Positions 16,890-25,488 of a stretch of 64,000 bases of DNA are shown here, piece after piece. The number at the start of each line of letters is the position of its first letter. Position 1 is the first letter of the stretch. The notes under the pieces were generated by a model, which had not been told where the DNA came from, searched no databases, and saw nothing but the letters and a program-made list of their open reading frames with translations. The DNA comes from RGIG9060 sp045645985 (lineage in GTDB: Bacteria; Spirochaetota; Spirochaetia; Treponematales; Treponemataceae), in contig JAZRJV010000052.1 of NCBI GenBank assembly GCA_045645985.1, positions 36,009-100,008 on the forward strand, written 5' to 3'. A program made the translations under genes and the position numbers.

Positions 16890-19364
16890 ATGAATCACAA
16901 AAATCTTGAGCAACTAGATTTCTTTAGAGTTAGAGAAATTGTATCATCGTTTGCTATGACACAAGAAGGAAAACAAACTGTTCTTTCCATATTGCCTTAC
17001 ACAGATAAAAAACAAATTTCTAATGCAAAAAATCTTAGCAAAGATTGGGCAGATTATCTTCAAGCGGGAAATCAACGATGTTTTTTGCCATGGAATCCTT
17101 GTTCAGAAATTCTTGAATTTTTACGAGTTGAAGGCGCTTGTTTAAGCCAAGATGATATTTATTCGATTGGGCAACTTTGTCTTTCAGTTTCAAAATTTTG
17201 TTCAGTTTTTTGTAAATCCGATGTTACTCAAGTTTCAGTTTTTAACGGAAAATATCAAAATTTAGAAAAAATTGCAAAAGATTTGCCATCTCTTTCTCAA
17301 TGTGAAAATTTAATTTTTAAAATAATCGATAAAAATGGTGAACTTAGAGATTTACCAGAAATAAAAAATATTCAATCTCAAATAAAGAAAAAACGCAACG
17401 AAATTGAATCAATCATAAAAAATTACACAACCGATTCTACTTATCAAGAAATGTTGCAGTCTTCAGTTCCTGTTTTGCGTTCTGGTAGACAAATGCTTGC
17501 AGTAAAATCTGGATTTAAAAATCGTATCAAAGGAATTGTTCACGAAGTTTCGCAAACTGGGCAAACTTTTTATATCGAGCCAGAAGAAATTGTGCGTTGT
17601 TCAAACGAGTTAATCGAAGAACAAGCAAAACTTGAGCGAGAACTTAAACGAATTTTTACACAACTTACAAAAGATTTAAGTCAATTTTATTATGATTTGA
17701 AACAAGCCTTAGAATTGATGATAAAACTCGATGTTGCTTACGCTTCTAGTCAATGGGGCTTATCAAACAAATGTATTTACGCACAAAATTGCAATTTTGA
17801 AACAGAAAATCTTTCTCTTGTGGGGGCTTCTCATCCTTTGTTGGGAGAAAAAGCGGTTCCTATTGATGTAATTTTTAATCATGGTTGTAAAGTTTTAATT
17901 ATAACTGGAGCAAATACAGGTGGAAAAACCGTAACGCTAAAAACTATCGCTTTGTTTTCGCTTTTAAATCAAGCGGGATTTCCTGTTCCTGCAAAAGATG
18001 GCACAAAACTTCCTATTTTTAAATCTGTTTTTGCAGACATTGGGGACGAGCAATCTTTGGAACAGTCTTTATCAACTTTTAGCGGTCACATGAAAAATAT
18101 CGGGCAAATGTTGCAAGATGCAGACGAAAATTCTCTTATCCTTCTTGACGAACTTGGAAGTGGAACTGATCCACAAGAAGGTGGCGCTATTGCAATGGCA
18201 ATTCTCGATGAATTTATTGCAAGAAATTCTTTTGTAATTTTAACAACTCATCATGGAATTTTGAAAAACTACGGATATACACATCCACAATGCCAAAACG
18301 CTTCTGTGGATTTTAATCCAGATACATTATCGCCTACATACAAAATTGTGATGGGCGTTCCAGGCGAAAGTCATGCTTTGGATATTGCAAAACGAAACGG
18401 AATTTCAGAACAAATTATTCAAAAAGCATGTTCGTATATTGAAAATAAACAAGCTGATGTTTCAACTCTTATAAAAGGACTTACAGAAAAGTACAAAGAA
18501 ATTTCGGAACTTGAAAAATCAATAAAAGCAAAAGAAAACACGATAAATGAAAAATGGCGAAAAGTTGATTTAAAAGAATTAAGAGTAAAACAACACGAAT
18601 TTGAATTAAAAGAACAAGGTTATAAAAAAAGCAAGGATTTCTTAGATGAAAGCCGAAAAATGCTAGAAAATCTTGTAAGAGAACTTAGAGAAGGTGAAAT
18701 TACACGAGAAAAAACTCTAAAGGTAAAAGAAACTATAGCAAATCTTTCTAAAACTGTGGAATTAGAAAATCAATCTCTTGAAGAAGCAGAAGTTGAATTA
18801 GAGCAAATTTCCAAAGATAAAAATCCCTCCGATATTACAAAAGATGCAACTGAACAAAAATCAGAATTTCAAGAAGGTCAAAAAATTCGCTTTGGGAAAA
18901 ATAAAACTGAAGGAATTTTGTTGCAAAAACAAAAAAATGATAAGTGGCTAATTCAGTCTGGAAATATAAAACTTACTATAAAAGAAAGCGATATTGTGCA
19001 AGTTGCATCAAGTCAAATGAATAATAAAGTTTCTATCGAAATTGTAAAAGCCGAAGACGAACATAAAAGCCGAGTTGAAACTTTAGCAAAAACTGGCGCA
19101 ACTTCAATTTTCTCTGAAAAACCTGTTTTTGAATTAAGACTTTTAGGTATGCGTTACGAACAAGCAATAAAAGCACTTGAAAAACAACTTGATTTATGTG
19201 TGATAAATAATTTCAAAAACTTTTCTATTATTCATGGAAAAGGAAACGGAATTTTGCAATCAGCAGTTTGGGATTACTTAAAAAATTATCCAGGGATTGC
19301 TAGTTTTCAATTTGCTTCTCCAGAAGATGGTGGAACTGGCAAAACTTATGTTTCATTAGAATAA
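16890..19364 (+). CDS. mutS2: MutS2 family ATPase/endonuclease
   Basis: An 824-residue DNA/ribosome-acting MutS homologue lacking the mismatch-recognition domain. The core and lever domains occupy about 1-300. The ABC-type ATPase has Walker A GANTGGKT at about 340-347 and the downstream LLDELGSGTDPQEGGA signature. A long Lys/Glu coiled coil covers about 510-640, a KOW-like segment lies near 665-710, and a C-terminal Smr nuclease domain (about 745-824) includes LRLLGMRYEQA and IIHGKGNGIL. MutS2 suppresses recombination and in some bacteria rescues collided ribosomes, which would fit its place behind rsgA. Length is close to the family norm. Confidence 0.95.
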   Translation: MNHKNLEQLDFFRVREIVSSFAMTQEGKQTVLSILPYTDKKQISNAKNLSKDWADYLQAGNQRCFLPWNPCSEILEFLRVEGACLSQDDIYSIGQLCLSVSKFCSVFCKSDVTQVSVFNGKYQNLEKIAKDLPSLSQCENLIFKIIDKNGELRDLPEIKNIQSQIKKKRNEIESIIKNYTTDSTYQEMLQSSVPVLRSGRQMLAVKSGFKNRIKGIVHEVSQTGQTFYIEPEEIVRCSNELIEEQAKLERELKRIFTQLTKDLSQFYYDLKQALELMIKLDVAYASSQWGLSNKCIYAQNCNFETENLSLVGASHPLLGEKAVPIDVIFNHGCKVLIITGANTGGKTVTLKTIALFSLLNQAGFPVPAKDGTKLPIFKSVFADIGDEQSLEQSLSTFSGHMKNIGQMLQDADENSLILLDELGSGTDPQEGGAIAMAILDEFIARNSFVILTTHHGILKNYGYTHPQCQNASVDFNPDTLSPTYKIVMGVPGESHALDIAKRNGISEQIIQKACSYIENKQADVSTLIKGLTEKYKEISELEKSIKAKENTINEKWRKVDLKELRVKQHEFELKEQGYKKSKDFLDESRKMLENLVRELREGEITREKTLKVKETIANLSKTVELENQSLEEAEVELEQISKDKNPSDITKDATEQKSEFQEGQKIRFGKNKTEGILLQKQKNDKWLIQSGNIKLTIKESDIVQVASSQMNNKVSIEIVKAEDEHKSRVETLAKTGATSIFSEKPVFELRLLGMRYEQAIKALEKQLDLCVINNFKNFSIIHGKGNGILQSAVWDYLKNYPGIASFQFASPEDGGTGKTYVSLE

Positions 19365-19420
19365 AACTTTATTTAGCTGAATGTTTACATAAAAAATTAA
19401 AAATGTTTCAATTCCCTACC

Positions 19421-19449
19421 TTGAATAATCCCATTTTTTCAAGTACAAT
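19421..19449 (+). promoter_or_regulatory. oadGAB promoter
   Basis: TTGAAT (19421-19426), 17-base spacer, TACAAT (19444-19449). The predicted start near 19456 gives a leader of about 43 bases ending in a GGAGG ribosome site before oadG. Confidence 0.65.
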
Positions 19450-19498
19450 GGTACAAGGAACATAATTTTTATTAACGATATATTGATATGGAGGATTT

Positions 19499-19738
19499 AT
19501 GACAATTACACAGATGCTAAGTCAAAGTTTGATTTTGACTCTTCTTGGTATGTCTGTTGTTTTTGCATTCCTGGTTGTTCTTATTATTTTTGTTTCTCTT
19601 TCAGCAAAAGTAATAAAGGCGTTAAAACTAGACCAGGATGAAACACCAGATACTGCAACTCCTACAACAAATTCTGTACAAAAGAATAAAGTTGTAGCCG
19701 CTATTGCAGCCGCCTTACGCGAAAAACAAAATAACTAA
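19499..19738 (+). CDS. oadG: Oxaloacetate decarboxylase gamma subunit
   Basis: A 79-residue membrane subunit that anchors the alpha to the beta subunit in the sodium-pumping oxaloacetate decarboxylase. One N-terminal helix (about 8-34) is followed by a short polar region and an Ala-rich C-terminal segment (VVAAIAAALREK), as in other OadG proteins, where the tail contacts the biotin enzyme. It has a strong GGAGG ribosome site. It is the first gene of oadG-oadA-oadB, the classical order, and oadA begins 26 bases downstream. Confidence 0.88.
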   Translation: MTITQMLSQSLILTLLGMSVVFAFLVVLIIFVSLSAKVIKALKLDQDETPDTATPTTNSVQKNKVVAAIAAALREKQNN

Positions 19739-19764
19739 CTTAATTTTTATAGAGGTAAATTAAA

Positions 19765-21801
19765 ATGGCAAATAAAGTTCAAATTTCTGATTTAGTAATT
19801 CGTGATGCACATCAGTCACTTCATGCAACTCGTATGACAACTGCTGATATGCTTCCTATTTGTGATAAACTTGATAAAGTTGGATATTGGTCTTTGGAAG
19901 GTTGGGGTGGAGCAACTTTCGATTCATGTATTCGTTTCTTGAATGAAGATCCATGGGAAAGACTTCGCAAACTTCATGCAGCACTTCCTAATACACCTAT
20001 TCAAATGCTTCTTCGTGGTCAAAACCTTTTAGGTTATCGTCACTATGCTGATGATGTTGTTGATCACTTTGTAAACGCTTGTGCAAAAAATGGTATCGGT
20101 GTTTTCCGAATTTTTGATGCATGTAACGATCCTCGTAACTTAAAAAGAGCAACTGACGCTGCTAAAAAAACAGGTGCTCATGTTCAAATGGCAATTTCTT
20201 ATGCTACAACTCCATATCACACAAAAGAAGTTTATGCTGATTTGGCAAAATCTTACGCAGATTTCGGGGCAGACTCAATCTGTATTAAAGATATGTCTGG
20301 TCTTTTAAAACCATTCGAAGCTTACGATTTGGTAAAAGCAATCAAAGCAAAAGTTGATTTACCAATTTCTATTCACTCACACGCAACAACTGGTCTTTCT
20401 GTTGCAACATTGTTAAAAGCTGCAGAAGCTGGTGCTGATGTTCTTGATACAGCTATTTCTTCAATGGCTATGGGAACTTCACACTCTCCAACAGAAACTA
20501 TTGTTGAAATGTTAAAAGGTTCAGATATGGACACAGGTCTTGACTTGAACCTTCTTCTTGAAATTGCAGCATATTTCCGTGATGTTCGCAAAAAATATGC
20601 AAAATTCGAAAGCTCATTCTTGGGAGCAGATACTCGTATCTTGGCTTCACAAGTTCCTGGTGGAATGCTTTCTAACCTTGAAAACCAACTTAAAGAACAA
20701 GGTGCAGCTGACAAAATCGACGATGTTCTTAAAGAAATTCAAGTTGTTCAAGCTGACTGTGGATATATCCCACTTGTTACACCTACATCTCAAATCGTTG
20801 GAACACAAGCTGTATTCAATGTACTTTTCGGTCGCTATGCAAAACTTACACAAGAAACTCGCGACCTTGTAACAGGAAAATACGGAAAAACTCCAGCTCC
20901 AGTAAATGCAGACTTGTTAAAAGAAGCTCTTAAACAAAACGAAATGGAAGAAGCTGTTACTTGTCGCCCAGCTGATCTTATTCCTATGGAATGGGACAAA
21001 ATGGTTGAAGAAGCAAAAGCAAACGGTGGAGACGGTTCAGAAGAAGATACTCTTACTTATGCTATGTTCCCTAAAGTTGCTCCTAAATTCTTTGCTGAAA
21101 GAGCAAAAGGTCCTATTTCTTCAGATTCATTTGCTCTTCCAAAAGCAAGTGCAGATGCTGGAAAAGGTGGTTCATATACAGTAAATGTAAACGGACAAAA
21201 CTACAATGTTACATCAGGTCCTGCTGGTGATAAAATGTCTGTTACAGTTGACGGAACAACATACAATGTTGCTTTTAGTGCTGCTGGAACAACTGTTACT
21301 CCTGCTGCTACAGGTTCAACATCTGGTGCTGACATCAAAGCTCCTGTTGCTGGAACATTATTAAAACATGTTGTAGCTTCTGGTTCTGAAGTAAAAGAAG
21401 GTGATACAATCATTATGGTTGAATCAATGAAAATGGAACTTGAAGTAAAAGCAACTGCTTCTGGAAAAGTTGAATTTACTGTTCAACCAGGTTCTGCAAT
21501 TACTGCTGGTCAAGTTCTTGGAACAATCGGTGGTGGTGCTGCTGTAGTTGCTGCTCCTGCACAAGATTCAGCTCCTGCTGCATCTGCTGGTGCTTCTGTT
21601 GTTGCTGCTCCTGTTGCTGGAACATTCTTAAAAGGTGTTGTTGCAGAAGGTGCAAGTGTAAAAGCTGGTGACACAGTTTGTATGATTGAATCAATGAAAA
21701 TGGAACTTGAAGTAAAAGCTGCAACTGACGGAACAATCCATTTCCTTGCAACTGCTGGTTCTGCAATTACTGCAGGTCAACCATTAGCAGAAATTAACTA
21801 A
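19765..21801 (+). CDS. oadA: Oxaloacetate decarboxylase alpha subunit with two tandem biotinyl domains
   Basis: A 678-residue cytoplasmic carboxyltransferase that moves CO2 from oxaloacetate (or a related acid) to biotin. The N-terminal TIM-barrel domain has RDAHQSLHATRM at about residues 11-22 and the SIHSHATTG metal-site segment; the PYC/OAD helical domain follows to about 460. After an Ala/Gly/Thr-rich linker there are two biotin-attachment domains, each with ESMKMELE: the biotin lysines are Lys556 and Lys645. Typical OadA proteins have one such domain and about 590-600 residues. A 32-base stretch is identical between the two copies (21421 and 21688), indicating duplication or gene conversion. 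Confidence 0.95.
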   Translation: MANKVQISDLVIRDAHQSLHATRMTTADMLPICDKLDKVGYWSLEGWGGATFDSCIRFLNEDPWERLRKLHAALPNTPIQMLLRGQNLLGYRHYADDVVDHFVNACAKNGIGVFRIFDACNDPRNLKRATDAAKKTGAHVQMAISYATTPYHTKEVYADLAKSYADFGADSICIKDMSGLLKPFEAYDLVKAIKAKVDLPISIHSHATTGLSVATLLKAAEAGADVLDTAISSMAMGTSHSPTETIVEMLKGSDMDTGLDLNLLLEIAAYFRDVRKKYAKFESSFLGADTRILASQVPGGMLSNLENQLKEQGAADKIDDVLKEIQVVQADCGYIPLVTPTSQIVGTQAVFNVLFGRYAKLTQETRDLVTGKYGKTPAPVNADLLKEALKQNEMEEAVTCRPADLIPMEWDKMVEEAKANGGDGSEEDTLTYAMFPKVAPKFFAERAKGPISSDSFALPKASADAGKGGSYTVNVNGQNYNVTSGPAGDKMSVTVDGTTYNVAFSAAGTTVTPAATGSTSGADIKAPVAGTLLKHVVASGSEVKEGDTIIMVESMKMELEVKATASGKVEFTVQPGSAITAGQVLGTIGGGAAVVAAPAQDSAPAASAGASVVAAPVAGTFLKGVVAEGASVKAGDTVCMIESMKMELEVKAATDGTIHFLATAGSAITAGQPLAEIN

Positions 21802-21814
21802 TTTGGAGAAAATA

Positions 21815-23224
21815 ATGCTAGGTCAAAAAAATAAATGTCAAAAGCAAATTGCAATTACAATGTCAGTTCTTTTGGCAGTTGCAATGGTATTTTCTGTTGT
21901 AACAACAACATTTGCTTCTGACTCAACAACAGAACAAAGAGAAGTTCCTTCTTTTAGAACAATGAATACTGCTATCATCAAAGGTAGCGAAAATGTACCA
22001 GAAGTTTCTATCAGGTCATTCTTACAGAATATGTGGGAAAATACTGGTATTTATCAGTTGATTAATGGTGAGCCTCAAGCAACTGATGGTGGTCATCACG
22101 CAACTGTAGATCCATTTGCTGGAAAACAAGCTCCAGGTTGGCAAAAATTATTGATGATTGCTATCGGTTTCTTAATCATCTATCTTGGTGCCGCTAAAGG
22201 ATTTGAACCACTTCTTCTTATCCCAATTGGATTTGGTACTGTTCTTGTAAATATCCCTGGTGCTGGAATGTACAATGAAGGTTCTGGTATGCTTCGTATC
22301 ATTTACGATGCTGGTGTTGGAAATGAATTCTTCCCAATGCTTATCTTTATGGGTATCGGTGCTATGACAGACTTTGGTCCTCTTATTGCCAATCCAAAGA
22401 TGGCTCTTTTAGGAGGTGCTGCTCAGTTAGGTGTATTTGCAACTCTTCTAGGTGTTTCTTTAATGAATCTTATTCCAGGTGTTGAATATAACATGCTTCA
22501 AGCTTGTGCTATTGCTATCATCGGTGGTGCTGACGGTCCTACATCAATTTATGTATCTGGAAAACTTGCTCCAGAAATGATGGCTGTTATTGCAGTTGCT
22601 GCATACTCTTATATGGCACTTGTTCCAATGATTCAGCCACCTATCATGAAAGCATTGACAACAGAAAAAGAACGCAAAATCAAAATGAAACAGTTAAGAT
22701 ATGTTTCTAAAACAGAAAAAATCTTATTCCCAATCGTTCTTTTGATTCTTACATTATTATTGTTGCCATCTGCAGCACCTCTTATCGGTATGTTAGCATT
22801 CGGTAACTTTGTAAAACAATGTGGTGTTGTTGATCGTCTTTCAAAAACAATGGAAAACGAACTTTTGAACATTGTTTCAATCTTGTTGTCATTAGGTGTT
22901 GGTTCACAGATGACTCCAGAAAAAATCATGAATCCAAGTTCTTTAGGAATTATCGTTCTTGGTCTTGTTGCATTTGCAATTGCAACTGCTGGTGGTCTTT
23001 TGATGGCTAAATTGATGAACCTTTTCTTAAAAGAAAAATTAAATCCACTTATCGGTTCTGCTGGAGTTTCAGCTGTTCCTATGGCTGCTCGTGTAGCAAA
23101 CAAAGTTGGTATGGAATATGACCCATCAAACTTCTTGTTGATGCACGCTATGGGACCTAATGTTTCTGGTGTTATCGGTACAGCTATTGCAGCGGGTGTA
23201 TTTATTGCAACTTATGCAAAATAA
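21815..23224 (+). CDS. oadB: Oxaloacetate decarboxylase beta subunit (sodium pump) with N-terminal extension
   Basis: A 469-residue polytopic membrane protein that decarboxylates carboxybiotin and exports sodium. The canonical OadB body starts around residue 105 with MIAIGFLIIYLGAAKGFEPL and contains GAMTDFGPLIANP, the IIGGADGPTSIYV sodium/proton site and the terminal GPNVSGVIGTAIAAG. Ahead of it is an extra segment of about 100 residues that starts with a signal-like hydrophobic helix (about 15-38) and continues with a polar, probably periplasmic stretch. ATG 21815 is preferred, with GGAG at 21805-21808; TTG 21803 overlaps that site. It is the last gene of the operon, ended by a hairpin at 23251-23279. 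Confidence 0.93.
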   Translation: MLGQKNKCQKQIAITMSVLLAVAMVFSVVTTTFASDSTTEQREVPSFRTMNTAIIKGSENVPEVSIRSFLQNMWENTGIYQLINGEPQATDGGHHATVDPFAGKQAPGWQKLLMIAIGFLIIYLGAAKGFEPLLLIPIGFGTVLVNIPGAGMYNEGSGMLRIIYDAGVGNEFFPMLIFMGIGAMTDFGPLIANPKMALLGGAAQLGVFATLLGVSLMNLIPGVEYNMLQACAIAIIGGADGPTSIYVSGKLAPEMMAVIAVAAYSYMALVPMIQPPIMKALTTEKERKIKMKQLRYVSKTEKILFPIVLLILTLLLLPSAAPLIGMLAFGNFVKQCGVVDRLSKTMENELLNIVSILLSLGVGSQMTPEKIMNPSSLGIIVLGLVAFAIATAGGLLMAKLMNLFLKEKLNPLIGSAGVSAVPMAARVANKVGMEYDPSNFLLMHAMGPNVSGVIGTAIAAGVFIATYAK

Positions 23225-23250
23225 TTTAAGATAATTTTTTCTTAATCAAG

Positions 23251-23286
23251 TAGGCGAGAATCTTTTAGGTTTTCGCCTATTTTTTT
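23251..23286 (+). terminator. oad operon terminator
   Basis: TAGGCGA (23251-23257) pairs with TCGCCTA (23273-23279) with weak inward extension, followed by T7. Confidence 0.75.
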
Positions 23287-23323
23287 ATAACAGAATGTTA
23301 ACATTTGATTTTATTATAAGACC

Positions 23324-23351
23324 TTGATTTTTTATGTTTTTATGATACAAT
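23324..23351 (+). promoter_or_regulatory. tatT promoter, leaderless type
   Basis: TTGATT (23324-23329), 16-base spacer, TACAAT (23346-23351). ATG 23359 lies 7 bases after the -10 with no ribosome site. Confidence 0.6.
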
Positions 23352-23358
23352 AGTTACC

Positions 23359-24396
23359 ATGAAAATTTTTAACAAAATTATTTTTATAGTTTTAATTTGC
23401 TGTGTGTTTTTTTCTTGTGCCTCAACTAAGACTAATTCTTTGATGGCTCCTGTAATGGGAGAAACAGACTCAATTCTTATGGGCGATATGATGCCAGTTG
23501 CATTAAAAGCTGTTGAAATTTTGCATCATGCTTCTCCAAAAACAAAACCAATTCATGAGTTAACAGCTTCTCTTTATGTTATGTATGCAAATGCCTTTGT
23601 TCAACATAAAGCAGATTTAATGGAATCTAGTGATTTTGAGTTACAATATTCCGAAAAAATGCGGGCAAAAATGCATTATCTTCGAGGTCGAGATTATTCT
23701 TTATCATATTTTGATAGAAAATATAAGAATTTTTCAAAAAATCTTCTTAGTAAAGATCCTGAATTAGAACAACTTGCACTAAAAAAATTGAAAGTAAAAG
23801 ATGTTCCTGCTGCATATTGGTTAGGGGCTGCTTTCCTTGGGGCTTTTTCTTTAGACCCACTTGATGTAGAAATGCTTTCTGGTGTGAATGCTGCTCTTGC
23901 TGTTTTGGAACGAGCTGCAGAGTTAGATCCATCTTATAACAAAGGTGCTATTTGGGATGTTCTAGTTGCTTTCTATGCTGGCGCTCCTGCTGAATTTGGC
24001 GGAAATGTTGAAAAAGCTGTTTATTCATTCTTAAAAGAAGTTGAATATTCAAAAGGTGAAACAACTTCACTTTACATGACTTATGCACAAGTTTTCTGTA
24101 AAAATAATATTGATTTATCTAGTTACAAATGGGATTGTCCAATTACTATAGAAGAATTAGGATGGAAATTCCCAGAAATTCCACGGGATGAATTTTTGGA
24201 ATCAATCGGGATGGGTGTAAATGAAAATTCACTTTGGCCACTTCCACCTGGAATTCATGGATTTGATTGGGCTTTGGATGTAGTTTTACAACTTGATGTA
24301 AACAAAGATCCTTCTTCACGATTTATGACTGTTCTTGCAAAAGAAAAAGCACAGTATTTAAAAGATCACAGAGAAGATTATTTTATTATTTGGTAA
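23359..24396 (+). CDS. tatT: TatT-like TPR lipoprotein of a TRAP transporter
   Basis: A 345-residue lipoprotein: signal sequence with a spirochaete-style lipobox ending at Cys20 (VFFSC). The rest is helical and TPR-like, including LAVLERAAELDPSYNKGAIWDVLVAFY. It resembles T. pallidum TatT (Tp0956), a trimeric TPR protein that binds the TRAP periplasmic protein TatP and may help deliver hydrophobic ligand. The next genes are exactly those partners: a DctP-type binding protein and a fused DctQM permease. The mRNA appears leaderless. The name TatT here means TPR-associated TRAP, not twin-arginine. Confidence 0.88.
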   Translation: MKIFNKIIFIVLICCVFFSCASTKTNSLMAPVMGETDSILMGDMMPVALKAVEILHHASPKTKPIHELTASLYVMYANAFVQHKADLMESSDFELQYSEKMRAKMHYLRGRDYSLSYFDRKYKNFSKNLLSKDPELEQLALKKLKVKDVPAAYWLGAAFLGAFSLDPLDVEMLSGVNAALAVLERAAELDPSYNKGAIWDVLVAFYAGAPAEFGGNVEKAVYSFLKEVEYSKGETTSLYMTYAQVFCKNNIDLSSYKWDCPITIEELGWKFPEIPRDEFLESIGMGVNENSLWPLPPGIHGFDWALDVVLQLDVNKDPSSRFMTVLAKEKAQYLKDHREDYFIIW

Positions 24397-24450
24397 CTTT
24401 TCTCCAAAATCTTTATTTTATATATTGTATTTATTTTTATGGGGGTAAAA

Positions 24451-25488
24451 ATGAAATTTAGAAAATTGTTTGCGATTTTGATGTGTGTTTTTGCTGTTTC
24501 AAGTATTCACGCACAAAAAGTAAATTTGAAAATTGGATCTGTAGCTCCAGATAACTCACCTTGGGCTATTGAACAGAAAAAGATTGCTCAAGAATGGGCA
24601 AAACTTACAAATGGTCAAGTAAATTTAACTTTTATGTCAGCATCTGCACTTGGTGGTGAAGCTGGTGTTATCCAAAAGATGCGAGTTGCTCGTCCTGGAC
24701 AAAAAGCTCCTCTTGATGGTGGAATTTTTACAAATATCGGTGTTTACGAACTTGCTCCAAAATCAAACATTTTGACACTTTGTGTTCCTTTTATGTTTAG
24801 AGACCAAGAAGAACTTACATTGGTTCTTGAAGAAACTCAAAATGAAATCAATGCTGCAATTGAAGAACAAGGTTTTGTTTTACTTGGTTGGTTCAATGTT
24901 GGTTGGGCATATTTTTTCACTAAAGAAGAAGTTAGAACTCCTACACAACTTAAGAATGTAAGTTTGTCAGTTGGAGGAATCACATCTCCTGAATTAGGTC
25001 GTGCATTTCAACATGCAGGATACAAAACTGATGATGTTCCAAACGAAAAAATTCTTTCAAGTTTGAAGTCAAATAACGGATGTGGCGGATTGTACACAAT
25101 TCCGATGTATGCTTATGCTGCACAATACTCAAAACATGCAAAATATGTTTTAGGTTTGCCAATTTGTCCTGTTATGGGTGGATTTGTTGTAAACAAAAAT
25201 GTTTGGGCTTCAATTCCAGAAAATCATAAAGAAATTATCATGGCTAACATCCGTGAAGCTGAACAAAAATTTATTGAAATTCAACAATCTAACGATAACA
25301 ATTATCTTTCAAAAATTGAAGCAGAAGGTGGATTTATTACAAGACTTACTGATGCAGAAAAAGCTGTTTTTGAAGAAGATTTGTACAATGATGCTATTCG
25401 AATGGGTGAATCAAAAGAAACAAATGTTATCAATTTTGATTTCTTCAAGCGTATAGACGCAATTTTACAAAAACATAGAGGACAATAA
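24451..25488 (+). CDS. tatP: TRAP transporter periplasmic binding protein (DctP/TatP type)
   Basis: A 345-residue solute-binding protein for the tripartite ATP-independent periplasmic transporter. It has a signal peptide (core about 7-19, cleavage near HAQ-KV). The DctP fold begins with VNLKIGSVAPDNSPWAIEQ. The usual DctP arginine that pairs with ligand carboxylate is not obvious by eye, consistent with the TPAT class, whose ligands may not be simple C4-dicarboxylates. Start ATG 24451 has GGGGG at 24441-24445; an ATG at 24439 overlaps that site. Its stop overlaps the permease start (TAATG). Confidence 0.9.
   Translation: MKFRKLFAILMCVFAVSSIHAQKVNLKIGSVAPDNSPWAIEQKKIAQEWAKLTNGQVNLTFMSASALGGEAGVIQKMRVARPGQKAPLDGGIFTNIGVYELAPKSNILTLCVPFMFRDQEELTLVLEETQNEINAAIEEQGFVLLGWFNVGWAYFFTKEEVRTPTQLKNVSLSVGGITSPELGRAFQHAGYKTDDVPNEKILSSLKSNNGCGGLYTIPMYAYAAQYSKHAKYVLGLPICPVMGGFVVNKNVWASIPENHKEIIMANIREAEQKFIEIQQSNDNNYLSKIEAEGGFITRLTDAEKAVFEEDLYNDAIRMGESKETNVINFDFFKRIDAILQKHRGQ

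Noticed and set aside
21421..21719. 32-base direct repeats as a mobile or attachment element
   Set aside because: They encode the same biotin-site peptide in two domains of OadA, which explains them.
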